A DNA stretch of 64,000 nt from Flavobacterium collinsii. GTDB lineage: Bacteria > Bacteroidota > Bacteroidia > Flavobacteriales > Flavobacteriaceae. Shown here one piece after another: positions 27,169 to 36,202 of the stretch. The notes beneath the pieces were generated by a model that was not told the DNA's origin, searched no databases, and saw nothing but the letters and a program-made list of their open reading frames with translations. The stretch spans positions 62,001 to 126,000 of the forward strand of contig NZ_CADCST010000083.1 of NCBI RefSeq assembly GCF_902804485.1, read 5' to 3'. Each line of letters starts with the position of its first letter. Within the stretch, counting starts at the first letter, position 1. A program made the position numbers and the translations under genes.

Positions 27169-28050
27169 TTATTGTTTGTATGAAGTCGGGATTACTACCT
27201 GATCAGTAGAATTGTAGATATTGAATCTCTCTTTTTTAAGGAACCCCAGTAGGGTAATGTTAAATTCTGCGGCCAGTTCAACTGCCAGGCTTGAGGGCGC
27301 ACCAATAGCAGCTACAATTGATATTCCGGCCATAGCCGCTTTTTGAATTAACTCAAAACTGATTCTGCCGCTCAGTAGCAAAATGTACTTGTTTAAAGGC
27401 AATAGGTTTTCAGCCAGAGCCTTACCAATTAGTTTGTCTAAAGCATTGTGCCGTCCAACATCCTCCTGCAAAAGCACTAATTCCCCCTCAATAGTAAAAA
27501 GGCCCGCCGCATGAATACCTCCTGTAAGAGCAAAACTACTTTGGCCAGCCCTTAATTTTTCGGGTAATTGATAAAGCACAGTTGTTGATAGTTTAAGCTT
27601 AGAGTTTTCTACATTTTTAAAAGCACTAACTGTCTTAATGGACTCGATAGAGCTTTTTCCGCAAACTCCACAACTTGAGGTAGTATAAAAATTCCGGTCT
27701 GTTTGTACCAAATGAGGAACAAAATTTTCGATGAGATCTACCTGAACTATATTTTTCTTTTGTGCTGCACAATTCTTTTCGATATGGTATACTTTTTTGA
27801 TGTTTTGATAAGAGGAAATAATGCTTTCTGTGAATAAAAAACCAATTGCAAGATCCAGATCATTCCCGGGTGTGCGCATGGTCACCGAGATGTTTTTTTG
27901 TATTCTTTCAGCCTCAGGACCATAGCTGATCCTTATTTCAAGAGGCTCTTCAACAGAGACAATATCTGGGAAGGACGAACTTTCGATCCCGTCTACCTTT
28001 CTAATGAACACCTCTTTAATAGAAACTAATTCTGGATCCTTCATTTCCAT
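27169..28050 (-). CDS. fdhD: Formate dehydrogenase accessory sulfurtransferase FdhD
   Basis: A 293-residue protein with the FdhD core: RTPGNDLDLAIGFLFTE, the sulfur-carrying Cys127-x-x-Cys130 in TSSCGVCGKSS, GGIHAAGLF, and the nucleotide-recognising LLQEDVGRHNALDKLIG. FdhD takes sulfur from a cysteine desulfurase and transfers it to the molybdenum cofactor of formate-dehydrogenase-type enzymes. It precedes the FdhF/YdeP gene by 77 bp on the same strand, so the pair is an operon of enzyme and its maturase. The start is the second Met of MEM; the first is equally possible. Confidence 0.95.
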   Translation of the reverse strand: MEMKDPELVSIKEVFIRKVDGIESSSFPDIVSVEEPLEIRISYGPEAERIQKNISVTMRTPGNDLDLAIGFLFTESIISSYQNIKKVYHIEKNCAAQKKNIVQVDLIENFVPHLVQTDRNFYTTSSCGVCGKSSIESIKTVSAFKNVENSKLKLSTTVLYQLPEKLRAGQSSFALTGGIHAAGLFTIEGELVLLQEDVGRHNALDKLIGKALAENLLPLNKYILLLSGRISFELIQKAAMAGISIVAAIGAPSSLAVELAAEFNITLLGFLKKERFNIYNSTDQVVIPTSYKQ

Positions 28051-28409
28051 ATAAACGCATTAAAAGTTGACACGTAAATTTAATGAAAAAACAGATATAA
28101 AAAGTTCTGATTTTTACGATGATAGCTTTGAAATGAGCAGACGGACTGATGCTTTAGGTTTAGATCGATTTTATGGGCATTTATTTCTGAATGTGATTTA
28201 AGAGTTTGGTAAACAGGTGTATATACTTGCTTGGGATTCTGTGTTAATTCCTAAATTAGCTTGATAAAGCTGTAACATTAAATTTCTGCGGAATAGCAAT
28301 CCGTAAAGAGTTTACACTTAGCTAGTTCGGCCCTGCATTATATCAATTAGGATACAATTAAAAGAATAGGTTAACCGCTTAATGTCGAATAACAAACTCC
28401 AAATTCACC
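28051..28409. other. Divergent intergenic region, no gene seen
   Basis: About 360 bp between fdhD (minus) and the patatin-like gene (plus). A short imperfect hairpin (CGGA...TCCG near 28288-28307) is the only structure I noticed, and it is weak. Confidence 0.5.
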
Positions 28410-30572
28410 ATGACTCTATTTCGATTTTTTATAATAAATGCAAGCAATTTAATACGAGGTGTTTACTTGTTCTCACCCGGTCTTGTTTTTTTGATACTCT
28501 ATTATTTTGTCATTGTTAAACTCCCAATGGGACAGGATATGTTGATGCAGACTGTTGAATATTTGGGACCGTTTGTATTTACAAATTTGAGCGTAATTTT
28601 ATGGATGTTATTGTCCTGGCTAAGTTCCAGACAAATTTCAAATTTGTATATAAGCATGCATGGTGCCGCGACACCTCGAATTTACAATCATTTTCCTCGT
28701 CTGTTAGGGTATAATGTAGCCGTAGGCTTGCAGCTTGCGGCATTAAATCTGCCAGCTATTATTTTTGAGGAAAAAACGATTTGGCTTTTTTGGGCACTAC
28801 TGTTGTTTCATAATGTCTATTATTTTTTATTGGACACAACTTTTAACTTAAAAACCAGACGACTCATTACGATCAGCATTGTTACAGGCATCAGCTACAG
28901 TATACTTCTCATTTATTTATTCGCTTCCACAAGTTTTGAGAAACTATTTAAAATGGATGATCCTAAATTTCCACTCCATATCCGGTATTGGATGTTTCTT
29001 TCTATTTTTTACTTTTTGCTGCAAATTCTGTTTGTGTTTGTCGCTGTACAAAAAAGAAAAACAACTGTTGGTACTACGGTAAGCACAGGATGGAAAAGGA
29101 TTTTTTACGGAGCATTATACTTGTCGTTTGTATTGTATTTATTAATTCTTTTTTCACCAGATTTTGCCATTCGATATGGTTCCCTGGGCTGTCTACTATT
29201 GGCAATGGGATTGTGGGTAGCCTTTGTCTGCAAGATCAAATCTTACGCTGTCAAGTATAATTTTCGGTTTACAATGCTTATTGTTTTTTGGGCGATACTA
29301 CTGGGTTCTTTTTACGATCCGTACGATGTAAATCTGGAGAAGACCACCACAAAACATTTGTACGCCAATAGACCTGATATTGATAAGTATCTCGACAAAT
29401 GGATTCAGAATCCGATCCGTTCAAATGTCCTAAACAAAGACACTACATCTTATCCGATATATTTGGTTATTGCAGACGGTGGCGCTTCTAAATCAGGTTA
29501 TTGGGTAGCTTCTGTATTGTCAAAATTGGAGGCCGCTTATCCTGAAGATAAATTCTCAGATCATCTTCTCAGTTTAGCAGGGGCTTCCGGCGGCTCTGTC
29601 GGCAATCTCGCATTTTATACCACGCTGGTCGATCCGTCAATCACCATTAAAGATACCACAAAGGTAATAAGCGACTATCCTGCCGCTGGTTTTTTTGAAG
29701 CTGATTTTTTGACCTATCCCTTAGCCCGGTTTTTAGGCCCGGATTTATTGCGTCATTTAGTTCCTTTTTTATTACAGGACGACAGGGCAGAGGCATTGGC
29801 AACCTCAATGGAAAAGTCAGATTACAACTCTCAAATCGGACAGTATTTTAAAAGAACTCTGGACACTGTTTTTGATGATACCGGACGTCTGCCTATAGTC
29901 TTTATTAATACAACCAATATTGAAAGCGGTTCATCCGGTGTTATCAGCAATGTGAAAATTAACCCTCCTTTTACACACCGTCTGGATGTGCTTTCGCAGC
30001 TGGATGCAGATATCGATGGGGGATACAAAAATATAAAACTGAGTACCGCAGCCGTTCTCGGAGCTCGTTTTCCTTATCTGTCACCAGCAGGAGAAATAAA
30101 CAATAAATATTTTGTAGACGGAGGTTATTACGATAATAGTGGTGGTGGAATTACTTCAGAACTTTTGCAGCGCATTGAGATCCGAATGGAAAGCGGTAAT
30201 AAAGATGACGAATTTTATAAATTACGCAAAAGATTGAAATTTAAAATAATATACATTTCTAATGGTACAGAAAAAAAGGACAAACCTAAAACATTACATC
30301 CATTGGTAAATGATCTGGCAGCTCCTCTGATAACTGTTTTGGGGACGTATGGCAATCAGACAGAATTGTCTAATAAAAAATTAAAGGATTATATAGAGCG
30401 TAGTTCTTTTAGAATGGATCACGAGTCATTCCGCAAAGAGAATTTGCCAAAAGATAGTACTGACAATATAATCCCATATCCGATGAACTGGGTCATTTCT
30501 GACTATAATATTAGAAGAATGGAAAAGAACCTGATAAAAGTAGACCCTAAAGAGGTACTGGGCAGGAAGTAA
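28410..30572 (+). CDS. Polytopic membrane protein with a patatin-like phospholipase domain
   Basis: 720 residues. The N-terminal ~300 residues hold about eight hydrophobic helices (first at ~18-36, last at ~287-302). The C-terminal part has a patatin-like acyl-hydrolase: IADGGASKSGYWVAS (oxyanion-type Gly-rich loop), nucleophile Ser393 in GASGGS and catalytic Asp570 in VDGGYYDNSGGG. The Ser-Asp dyad is intact, so activity on lipids is expected at the membrane. The topology, with a long membrane domain before the hydrolase, is unusual, because most bacterial patatins are soluble, T5-secreted or barrel-linked. The gene stands alone and ends at a strong terminator. Confidence 0.75.
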   Translation: MTLFRFFIINASNLIRGVYLFSPGLVFLILYYFVIVKLPMGQDMLMQTVEYLGPFVFTNLSVILWMLLSWLSSRQISNLYISMHGAATPRIYNHFPRLLGYNVAVGLQLAALNLPAIIFEEKTIWLFWALLLFHNVYYFLLDTTFNLKTRRLITISIVTGISYSILLIYLFASTSFEKLFKMDDPKFPLHIRYWMFLSIFYFLLQILFVFVAVQKRKTTVGTTVSTGWKRIFYGALYLSFVLYLLILFSPDFAIRYGSLGCLLLAMGLWVAFVCKIKSYAVKYNFRFTMLIVFWAILLGSFYDPYDVNLEKTTTKHLYANRPDIDKYLDKWIQNPIRSNVLNKDTTSYPIYLVIADGGASKSGYWVASVLSKLEAAYPEDKFSDHLLSLAGASGGSVGNLAFYTTLVDPSITIKDTTKVISDYPAAGFFEADFLTYPLARFLGPDLLRHLVPFLLQDDRAEALATSMEKSDYNSQIGQYFKRTLDTVFDDTGRLPIVFINTTNIESGSSGVISNVKINPPFTHRLDVLSQLDADIDGGYKNIKLSTAAVLGARFPYLSPAGEINNKYFVDGGYYDNSGGGITSELLQRIEIRMESGNKDDEFYKLRKRLKFKIIYISNGTEKKDKPKTLHPLVNDLAAPLITVLGTYGNQTELSNKKLKDYIERSSFRMDHESFRKENLPKDSTDNIIPYPMNWVISDYNIRRMEKNLIKVDPKEVLGRK

Positions 30573-30616
30573 ATAAACTTTAATTTATCTTTTCGGACTA
30601 ATAGTATCAAATACAA

Positions 30617-30656
30617 AAAAGCTCTCACTTCATAAGAAATGAGAGCTTTTGATTTT
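30617..30656 (+). terminator. Rho-independent terminator, usable from both sides
   Basis: AAAAGCTCTCA (30617-30627) and TGAGAGCTTTT (30640-30650) form an 11-bp stem with a 12-nt loop, A-rich on the left and T-rich on the right. It sits between convergent genes and can serve both strands. Confidence 0.85.
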
Positions 30657-30686
30657 ATTATGGTCTAAACAGCTAGTTTACAGTTA

Positions 30687-31481
30687 CTATTGAGCATCCC
30701 AGGTGGCAGTAGGATAGTAGATAGAACTTGTTACCGGAGCCTTCCAGTATTCCTGACTGCCGCCACGGAAGGTGTGAAGACTTACTGCATTCACATTTCG
30801 TTTTGAATCGTTTGTCACCCAACGTATGGTTTGATTTAATAACTCCGTACCGTTTACATAGTATTTGACGTATCCGTTAGTGTTGGATCCGGTATTTAAT
30901 TTAACAGAGATCTGGCAGTTGTAGGTAACTCCTTCTTGTATGAAGTACTTTTTTCCAAAATCATTTCCAAATTGTCCCGGCTGATCTTTGTAATATACAT
31001 ACGGTTGAAGATAAGCTCCGCTTCCTATAGACGAGTTTGATCCATTTGGACAATACCACATAAATCTGGCACTACCACCATTTCCATCCCATCCTGGGTC
31101 ACCGCCAGTGTTCTGATCACCAATTAGAATACCATATCCGCATTTACCGCCTCTGCTCCAGTAAAATCCGGAATTAAATCTCATCTGAAACCAAACAGTG
31201 TAAACGCCTTCCGACCAAACCCCGAACGAGGTACACAAACCGCCAGGACAGGATAGTGTATTGGTTTGCAATGTGATGGTTCTTGCACCGGCACTGCCTG
31301 CTAATGCTGCAGCAGCTGAAAGAGCCTCTTTTTTGGTGTTTTCTTGTATCTCATTGTTGACGATTTGTGACTCGTCTTTAGTAACACTTTGCGGGGCATT
31401 GACCTCCTGTTCCTTTTCGCAGGAACTAAACACTAGTACTGTAATAAATAACAAACTTGCTAATTTTAAGATTTTTTTCAT
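30687..31481 (-). CDS. Surface lipoprotein resembling PL14 polysaccharide lyases
   Basis: A 264-residue lipoprotein (signal ending VFSSCEKE, Cys21) with a ~45-residue linker and a ~200-residue beta-jelly-roll-type domain. The domain has FQMRFNSGFYWSRGGKCGYG, a middle ARFMWYCPNG strand and a C-terminal WVTNDSKRNVNAVSLHTFRGG followed by EYWKAPVTSSIYY. This order (GGK.G loop, F.GG with Trp, closing aromatic strand) recalls polysaccharide lyase family 14, which acts on alginate or glucuronan. Catalytic residues cannot be fixed by eye. No SusCD pair or other lyase is adjacent, so it is not in a classical polysaccharide-utilisation locus. An uncatalytic glycan-binding role is possible. Confidence 0.5.
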   Translation of the reverse strand: MKKILKLASLLFITVLVFSSCEKEQEVNAPQSVTKDESQIVNNEIQENTKKEALSAAAALAGSAGARTITLQTNTLSCPGGLCTSFGVWSEGVYTVWFQMRFNSGFYWSRGGKCGYGILIGDQNTGGDPGWDGNGGSARFMWYCPNGSNSSIGSGAYLQPYVYYKDQPGQFGNDFGKKYFIQEGVTYNCQISVKLNTGSNTNGYVKYYVNGTELLNQTIRWVTNDSKRNVNAVSLHTFRGGSQEYWKAPVTSSIYYPTATWDAQ

Positions 31482-32021
31482 TTTTAAAACTTTAAGGTTA
31501 ATAAATAATTAATGGTTAGTAAAGAATAGATTGTAATTACATCATTGACCTTGTAACAAAAAACTTTTTTAATTATCAAAATCAGTATCAGGTAATTGAC
31601 ACTGTAAAGTTGATTAATAACAATTTGTAAGAGGATTAAAAAAGTACGATTTTAGGTACGCAATAATCCCGTTTAGTTATTTTTCCTATTATTTTTTTAG
31701 TTTCTAAAAGCAGCAGTAGTGGAAAGACGCAGGATAAAATACCTCAAAAGAGCATAAAGCCTTTCATTTTGAATGGCTTATTCTATCAGTTTGATAGGGA
31801 TTTTTAAATGGTATAGAAACTTAATCCTTGCAGTTGTTTGTTTTTCAGTTACTTATGTTTTTTTGGGTTGTTTTGGCATATCGTTTGTCTTTATGGGGGA
31901 AAATCAACTCAAAAGTTTTACCTAAATCAATAGTAGTAGGATTGGTTTTGATAAGTATAAAACTTTTTATGACGGTTATATCAACATCCATATAACCCAA
32001 ACAGTATCAAACAAAAAAAAT
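31482..32021. other. Intergenic region, no conserved gene seen
   Basis: About 540 AT-rich bp upstream of the lyase-like gene on the minus strand and of the small membrane ORF on the plus strand. A short stem AAGCC/GGCTT near 31758-31780 is too weak to call. Confidence 0.45.
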
Positions 32022-32168
32022 ATGAAAGCAAATAAAACAAGAGATAGGGAGATTGCGAAACTATACGCATCAAATAAATCCATGCAAAACAAAGATAGAA
32101 TCATCAACTTAATCGTTTTTGCTTTAGTTTTATTCCTTACTGTTTTTCTAATTTCTCAATTGATGTAG
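32022..32168 (+). CDS. Small single-helix membrane protein, 48 residues
   Basis: MKANKTRDREIAKLY begins a charged N terminus, followed by a strongly hydrophobic helix (INLIVFALVLFLTVFLISQL, ~28-47) at the very C terminus. The positive-charged side precedes the helix, so it would be inserted N-in. It is preceded by an A-rich tract and lies 120 bp before the GNAT gene. It is short and unrecognised, but the composition is that of a genuine tail-anchored peptide. Confidence 0.45.
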   Translation: MKANKTRDREIAKLYASNKSMQNKDRIINLIVFALVLFLTVFLISQLM

Positions 32169-32288
32169 AAAGTATTTAATTTAAGATGATAAAAGCCTTT
32201 CATCTCAATAAAAATTTTAATAACCTGTTAAGATTTTTTTTAAGAATCACATTAGATATCATAAGTAACATCATATACCTAAACAATT

Positions 32289-33056
32289 ATGAAAATTATA
32301 AACCCTATTATAGATCCCAGAATAAATATATCTAAGAAGTTTTATTCTTTTTCTGATTCATCCCGTAACAAGGCAATATCTTCAGCTGTTAAAGACACGG
32401 AAGAAGCTGTTGATTTTATTATTGAAAAAGCCAGATGCAGTCATACCTATTGGATCAAAGAAATCTGTGAAGCCACATTATTAGCCGCTAAAGCTCGTGG
32501 AATAGGTATTTCGGAATGCGCTCCAGAGCTGTTGGAAGCAAAAATGAAAAAAGGAGATACTGTCATAGCATTTACATCAGACGGAAGATGGGCAGGTTTT
32601 TCTTCTATCAATTCATGGGAAAACGAAAGCTATGTTTCTAATTCAGGATTAGTTGTAGCACCCGAGTTTAAACATACCGAACTTGCAAAAAAGATAAAAA
32701 TAAAAATTTTTGAGTTGAGTCGCGAGAAGTACCCGAATGCGCGTATATTTAGTTTAACGCCAGATCTCTCAGTAGTAAAAATGTATCATGAACTCGGCTT
32801 TAAACAAGTGAGCTCTTCGGAGCTAATCTCAAAAGAAGTGTTTTGGAAGAGCTGTAAATCATGTGTAAATTGCCCTGTACTAATGAATAGGGAAAGAAAA
32901 AACTGCTTGTGTACGGCGATGATTTATGATCCAAAACATGATACGGCAGTTGTTGATCAGAATAAAAAAGATGTTGTATTAAAGGATAAGGTTTTGTTGG
33001 AAGAATTGCGTCTAATTAAAATCAGGTCATTAAATTTTCTCTCAATTAAGATCTGA
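32289..33056 (+). CDS. GNAT acetyltransferase resembling the Bacteroidota N-acetylglutamate synthase
   Basis: 255 residues. Residues ~55-175 are a GNAT fold (WAGFSSINSWENESYVSNS, GLVVAPEFKHTELAKKIKI, LTPDLSVVKMYHELGFKQV), in which the acetyl-CoA loop reads FKHTELAKK, lacking the usual Q/RxxGxG/A glycines. A Cys-rich tail follows: SCKSCVNCPVLMNRERKNCLCTAMIYDP. This tail is the feature of the GNAT that opens arginine-biosynthesis clusters in Bacteroidota and acts as their N-acetylglutamate synthase. Here there are no arg genes nearby, so this looks like a stand-alone paralogue, with an N-terminal ~45-residue extension. The substrate is inferred, not shown. Confidence 0.65.
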   Translation: MKIINPIIDPRINISKKFYSFSDSSRNKAISSAVKDTEEAVDFIIEKARCSHTYWIKEICEATLLAAKARGIGISECAPELLEAKMKKGDTVIAFTSDGRWAGFSSINSWENESYVSNSGLVVAPEFKHTELAKKIKIKIFELSREKYPNARIFSLTPDLSVVKMYHELGFKQVSSSELISKEVFWKSCKSCVNCPVLMNRERKNCLCTAMIYDPKHDTAVVDQNKKDVVLKDKVLLEELRLIKIRSLNFLSIKI

Positions 33057-33192
33057 GATTTTAATAGCAAAAGGACAGTGCAAAAGCTTCAATATCTTGT
33101 CTTTTTAGCATGATGTTTTGACCTAAATTATTAATTTTAAATTTGATAATGAGGGTGTTATTGTATAGTGTAATCTTAAAAAATTCTAAAAA

Positions 33193-33726
33193 ATGAAAAT
33201 GATAGTAAACCTTAGAGCCGGTCTGCTTTTTCTGATGATTATTTTTCTTTCATTAGTAAGTGCATACTATAATTTTTCGATTGAAAAAGATACGGATGAT
33301 ATTTTGAAAGCTAATTTCAATACTTTGGAATATTCCAGAAATATGCTCCTTTCATTAGACGAGATAAACACAGATAAAACAAAGGCAGTAGCTGTTTTTC
33401 AGGACAATTTAACCAAACAAGCAGGCAACATCACAGAAGTTGGTGAAGATAAAGTAACGGGTAATCTGCAAGAGAATTTTGATTCTTTAAAAAAGAACGC
33501 GACCGCTGAGAACTTTAAAAGTCAAATTCGTCAGGATATTTTTCAGATCATGAAATTGAATATGACTGCGATTAAAAAGAAAAATGAGATTGTCAAACAT
33601 AAAACGGAAACTGCCAATTTCTGGATTGCTATTTCGGGAACATTTTGTTTTTTGTTAGCTTTTAACCTGGTACTGAATCTATCGAATCGCATTAGAAATC
33701 AATCTGCTGATAAGCACAAAGAGTAA
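33193..33726 (+). CDS. Orphan sensor domain of a KinB/MCP-type histidine kinase
   Basis: 177 residues: a signal or first membrane helix (~7-27), a ~115-residue helical periplasmic region of the four-helix-bundle sensor type (YYNFSIEKDTDDILKANFNT, LEYSRNMLLSLDEIN), and a second membrane helix (~138-158) with a short basic cytoplasmic tail ending HKE. The same module normally continues into HAMP and histidine-kinase domains in Flavobacteria. Here a stop follows directly and no kinase codons are found in any frame downstream. It is either a truncated remnant or a stand-alone sensor. The AraC gene follows after 77 bp. Confidence 0.55.
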   Translation: MKMIVNLRAGLLFLMIIFLSLVSAYYNFSIEKDTDDILKANFNTLEYSRNMLLSLDEINTDKTKAVAVFQDNLTKQAGNITEVGEDKVTGNLQENFDSLKKNATAENFKSQIRQDIFQIMKLNMTAIKKKNEIVKHKTETANFWIAISGTFCFLLAFNLVLNLSNRIRNQSADKHKE

Positions 33727-33803
33727 GATTTATAATGGTACTATATGCAACAAGACATGAAGTATGCAGCTGCCATTTACAATTTATTACTTAAGTTTGT
33801 AAC

Positions 33804-34697
33804 ATGAGTAAGAGTATTAAAATTATATCATCAGAGGAATTTCCAAAACAATTTATGTCGGATGCTTCCTTAGATTTTGATTTCTTAAAAACTCCTTTGC
33901 AGATATATGATTTGAATACCACAACAGAGTATATTCAAATTCCGACTCCGCTTTTCAGACCTGATTATAATTTTATTGTTCATGTTACTAATGGTAATGC
34001 CATACAACAAGTAGATAATGAGATAATAACATTAACTGAAGATGATGTTTTGTTTGTAAAACAAGGGCACATTACAGCAATGAAAGAAATTGATCTGGTT
34101 ATAACCGGTCATTTTATTTTATTTGAAGAAAGTGTCTTAAATCATATTCTGTCCAAACAGGAGCTGATACAAATTTTTGCCACAAACTCAGTTGTTAAAC
34201 TGCCAAAAGAGACGAGTGTATGGCTTAATTCCTTGTTTTGCTTACTAGGACAAGAATTTAGAAGCAAAAATTCCAATATCGAAATTTGTTATTCGCTCAT
34301 GCAGGCTGCTTTTCAAAAAATCATTTCTTCCAATAAAGAGCTTAATAAAACGGTACACCGCGGTAATGAAATTACTTTTTCCTTCAAAGAACTGGTTTAT
34401 AAATACCATAGTCAGGATAAATCCGTATCCTTTTACGCTGATAAATTAAAAATTTCTGTAAACTATCTCAATAGGTGCATTAAGCAAACCACAGGAATAG
34501 CTCCAAAAGAATGGATAAACAATGTAAGTATCCTGCAAAGTCAGATTCTTTTGCAAGATTTGACCAAAGACATTTCAGAAATAGCTTTTGAACTGAATTA
34601 CGAAGATCCGTCTTATTTTGGACGGCTTTTTAAAAAAATAACCGGTACAACTCCTTCACAGTACCGAAACTCTCTTATGCACGATTTGTCCGAGTAA
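33804..34697 (+). CDS. AraC-family transcriptional regulator
   Basis: 297 residues. Residues ~35-160 have a cupin-like sensing domain (FNFIVHVTNGNAIQQ-type strands, with VDNEIITLTEDDVLFVKQGHITAM). Residues ~195-290 are the paired helix-turn-helix: KSVSFYADKLKISVNYLNR and ISEIAFELNYEDPSYFGRLFKK, closing with GTTPSQYRNSL. It is a cytoplasmic DNA-binding activator. It precedes the DUF6268, DUF2141 and ABC efflux genes, all on the same strand, so it may control them. No operator is evident. Confidence 0.9.
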   Translation: MSKSIKIISSEEFPKQFMSDASLDFDFLKTPLQIYDLNTTTEYIQIPTPLFRPDYNFIVHVTNGNAIQQVDNEIITLTEDDVLFVKQGHITAMKEIDLVITGHFILFEESVLNHILSKQELIQIFATNSVVKLPKETSVWLNSLFCLLGQEFRSKNSNIEICYSLMQAAFQKIISSNKELNKTVHRGNEITFSFKELVYKYHSQDKSVSFYADKLKISVNYLNRCIKQTTGIAPKEWINNVSILQSQILLQDLTKDISEIAFELNYEDPSYFGRLFKKITGTTPSQYRNSLMHDLSE

Positions 34698-34768
34698 CGG
34701 TAAACTAAATCCTAACAACAATTATTGTTTTAAGCACACCTTTGCCTTAAGAAAATCTTAGGGGGCTA

Positions 34769-35722
34769 ATGCAGCTCATGTGTTTAAATTTAATAAGTGT
34801 TATTTTGAAAAATGTACGATCATTAGTTTTATTAACCTTGTTTATTTGTCTTCCAAATAAATTTTATGCTCAATTAATAACAGATGGCGCAGGGGTTAGC
34901 GTTTCTGTAAACGGAAAAAGTAGCTTTGAGAATGTATCAACTTTAGATCCTTATTACGGAAATAAATTCAGATACAATACGTATGATTTTTGGTTACCAA
35001 TTCCATCCTTTAAAATTGGAAAAACTCGTATTCTTGGAATTGTAAACTACCGTGTTTTGGATTTTACATTCGATAAAGATTTCAAGGATAGTCCGAATCA
35101 TATCACAAAAATACAGGAGATCAAGCCTACCATTGTAGTACGTCGTCCTTTTGGACAAAGATGGGCTGTTTTTGGAATTTTCTTGCCTACTGTGGCTTCC
35201 GATTTCAAAGATTCGTTTTCAATCAATGACATGGTTTTGGATGGGATTTTTGGAGTTTCAAGAAAGTTTGGAGAAAAATCGAATCTTGAAATTGGTATAG
35301 GTCCACATATTATGTATGCTTTTGATAAATTTCTCATAACACCTGCTATATCTGTTGATTACAAAAGTAATAATGGTAAGTGGATGGCTCAGCTATACTG
35401 GCCTAGGGTGAATGTTTTTAGGAATCTTGGTAATACTACACAAGTTGGTGTGGCAGGATCTATAGATTGGACACTTCACAATTTACAAAACTATAGGAAC
35501 AACGAAGGCTTAGAAGTTGATTATGCTCAGTTCTCGGCTGTTCATGGCGGTTTGCAGATTAATCAGCGGCTTTTTGATGGTTTTTGGCTTCAGTTGCAGG
35601 GAGGTATAGGATTCGCCAATAAGTACACCTTGTATGATTCAGATAACAATAGTATTACCAACTATAAGACTAAAGAAATTCCATATGCGAAAATGATGCT
35701 TACCTATCGTTTTGGAAACTAA
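34769..35722 (+). CDS. DUF6268-type outer-membrane beta-barrel protein
   Basis: 317 residues with a signal peptide (~1-35, ending FYAQ). The mature part is a series of Tyr/Phe-edged beta strands (NYRVLDFTFDKDFKD, IKPTIVVRRPFGQRWAVFGI, DYKSNNGKWMAQLYWPRVN) with an aromatic C-terminal strand (MMLTYRFGN), consistent with an outer-membrane barrel of the DUF6268 type. The function is unknown. It begins 71 bp after the AraC gene and is followed by the DUF2141 gene. Confidence 0.65.
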   Translation: MQLMCLNLISVILKNVRSLVLLTLFICLPNKFYAQLITDGAGVSVSVNGKSSFENVSTLDPYYGNKFRYNTYDFWLPIPSFKIGKTRILGIVNYRVLDFTFDKDFKDSPNHITKIQEIKPTIVVRRPFGQRWAVFGIFLPTVASDFKDSFSINDMVLDGIFGVSRKFGEKSNLEIGIGPHIMYAFDKFLITPAISVDYKSNNGKWMAQLYWPRVNVFRNLGNTTQVGVAGSIDWTLHNLQNYRNNEGLEVDYAQFSAVHGGLQINQRLFDGFWLQLQGGIGFANKYTLYDSDNNSITNYKTKEIPYAKMMLTYRFGN

Positions 35723-35779
35723 TAGAAAAATAAGAATGCAAATTAAACAAGTTTAACAACAATAAATTAAAAGAAGAAA

Positions 35780-36193
35780 ATGAAAAAAACAATTCTGAGT
35801 GTACTGGTATTAGGAGTTTCATATTTTACTAATGCGCAACAGGTAAAAATGAATATTGATGTGACCAATGTTCAAAAAGGGAAAGGGACAGTTGTAGTGA
35901 ATGTTTACGATAAAAAGCAAAATTTCCTTAAAACAGCCTGTTTTACGAAAGTGCAAAAGGCCAATCAGGAAACGATAAAATTTCAGGTTGATTTGCCAAG
36001 GGGGACTTATGCCATTACTGTTTTTCAAGATTTGGATAACAATGGAAAATTAAACAGCAATTGGTTCGGAATGCCAAAAGAACCGGTAGGAAACAGTACC
36101 AATTTTAAACCGGATGGAGGAGCACCAACGTTTAATGATTGTTCTATCTATGTTTTAAAAAATGAGTCTGCGATAGCTATTGAGCTTTATTAG
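35780..36193 (+). CDS. DUF2141 secreted protein
   Basis: 137 residues: a signal peptide (~1-19, ending TNAQ) and a single compact beta domain with the DUF2141 signature (GKGTVVVNVYDKKQNFLK, PRGTYAITVFQDLDNNGKLNSNWFGMPKEP, GAPTFNDCSI). It is a periplasmic or surface protein of unknown function. The DxDNNGK segment looks like a metal-binding loop. It is 57 bp after the DUF6268 barrel and they may be one unit. Confidence 0.85.
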   Translation: MKKTILSVLVLGVSYFTNAQQVKMNIDVTNVQKGKGTVVVNVYDKKQNFLKTACFTKVQKANQETIKFQVDLPRGTYAITVFQDLDNNGKLNSNWFGMPKEPVGNSTNFKPDGGAPTFNDCSIYVLKNESAIAIELY

Positions 36194-36202
36194 GAGTTTT
36201 TG

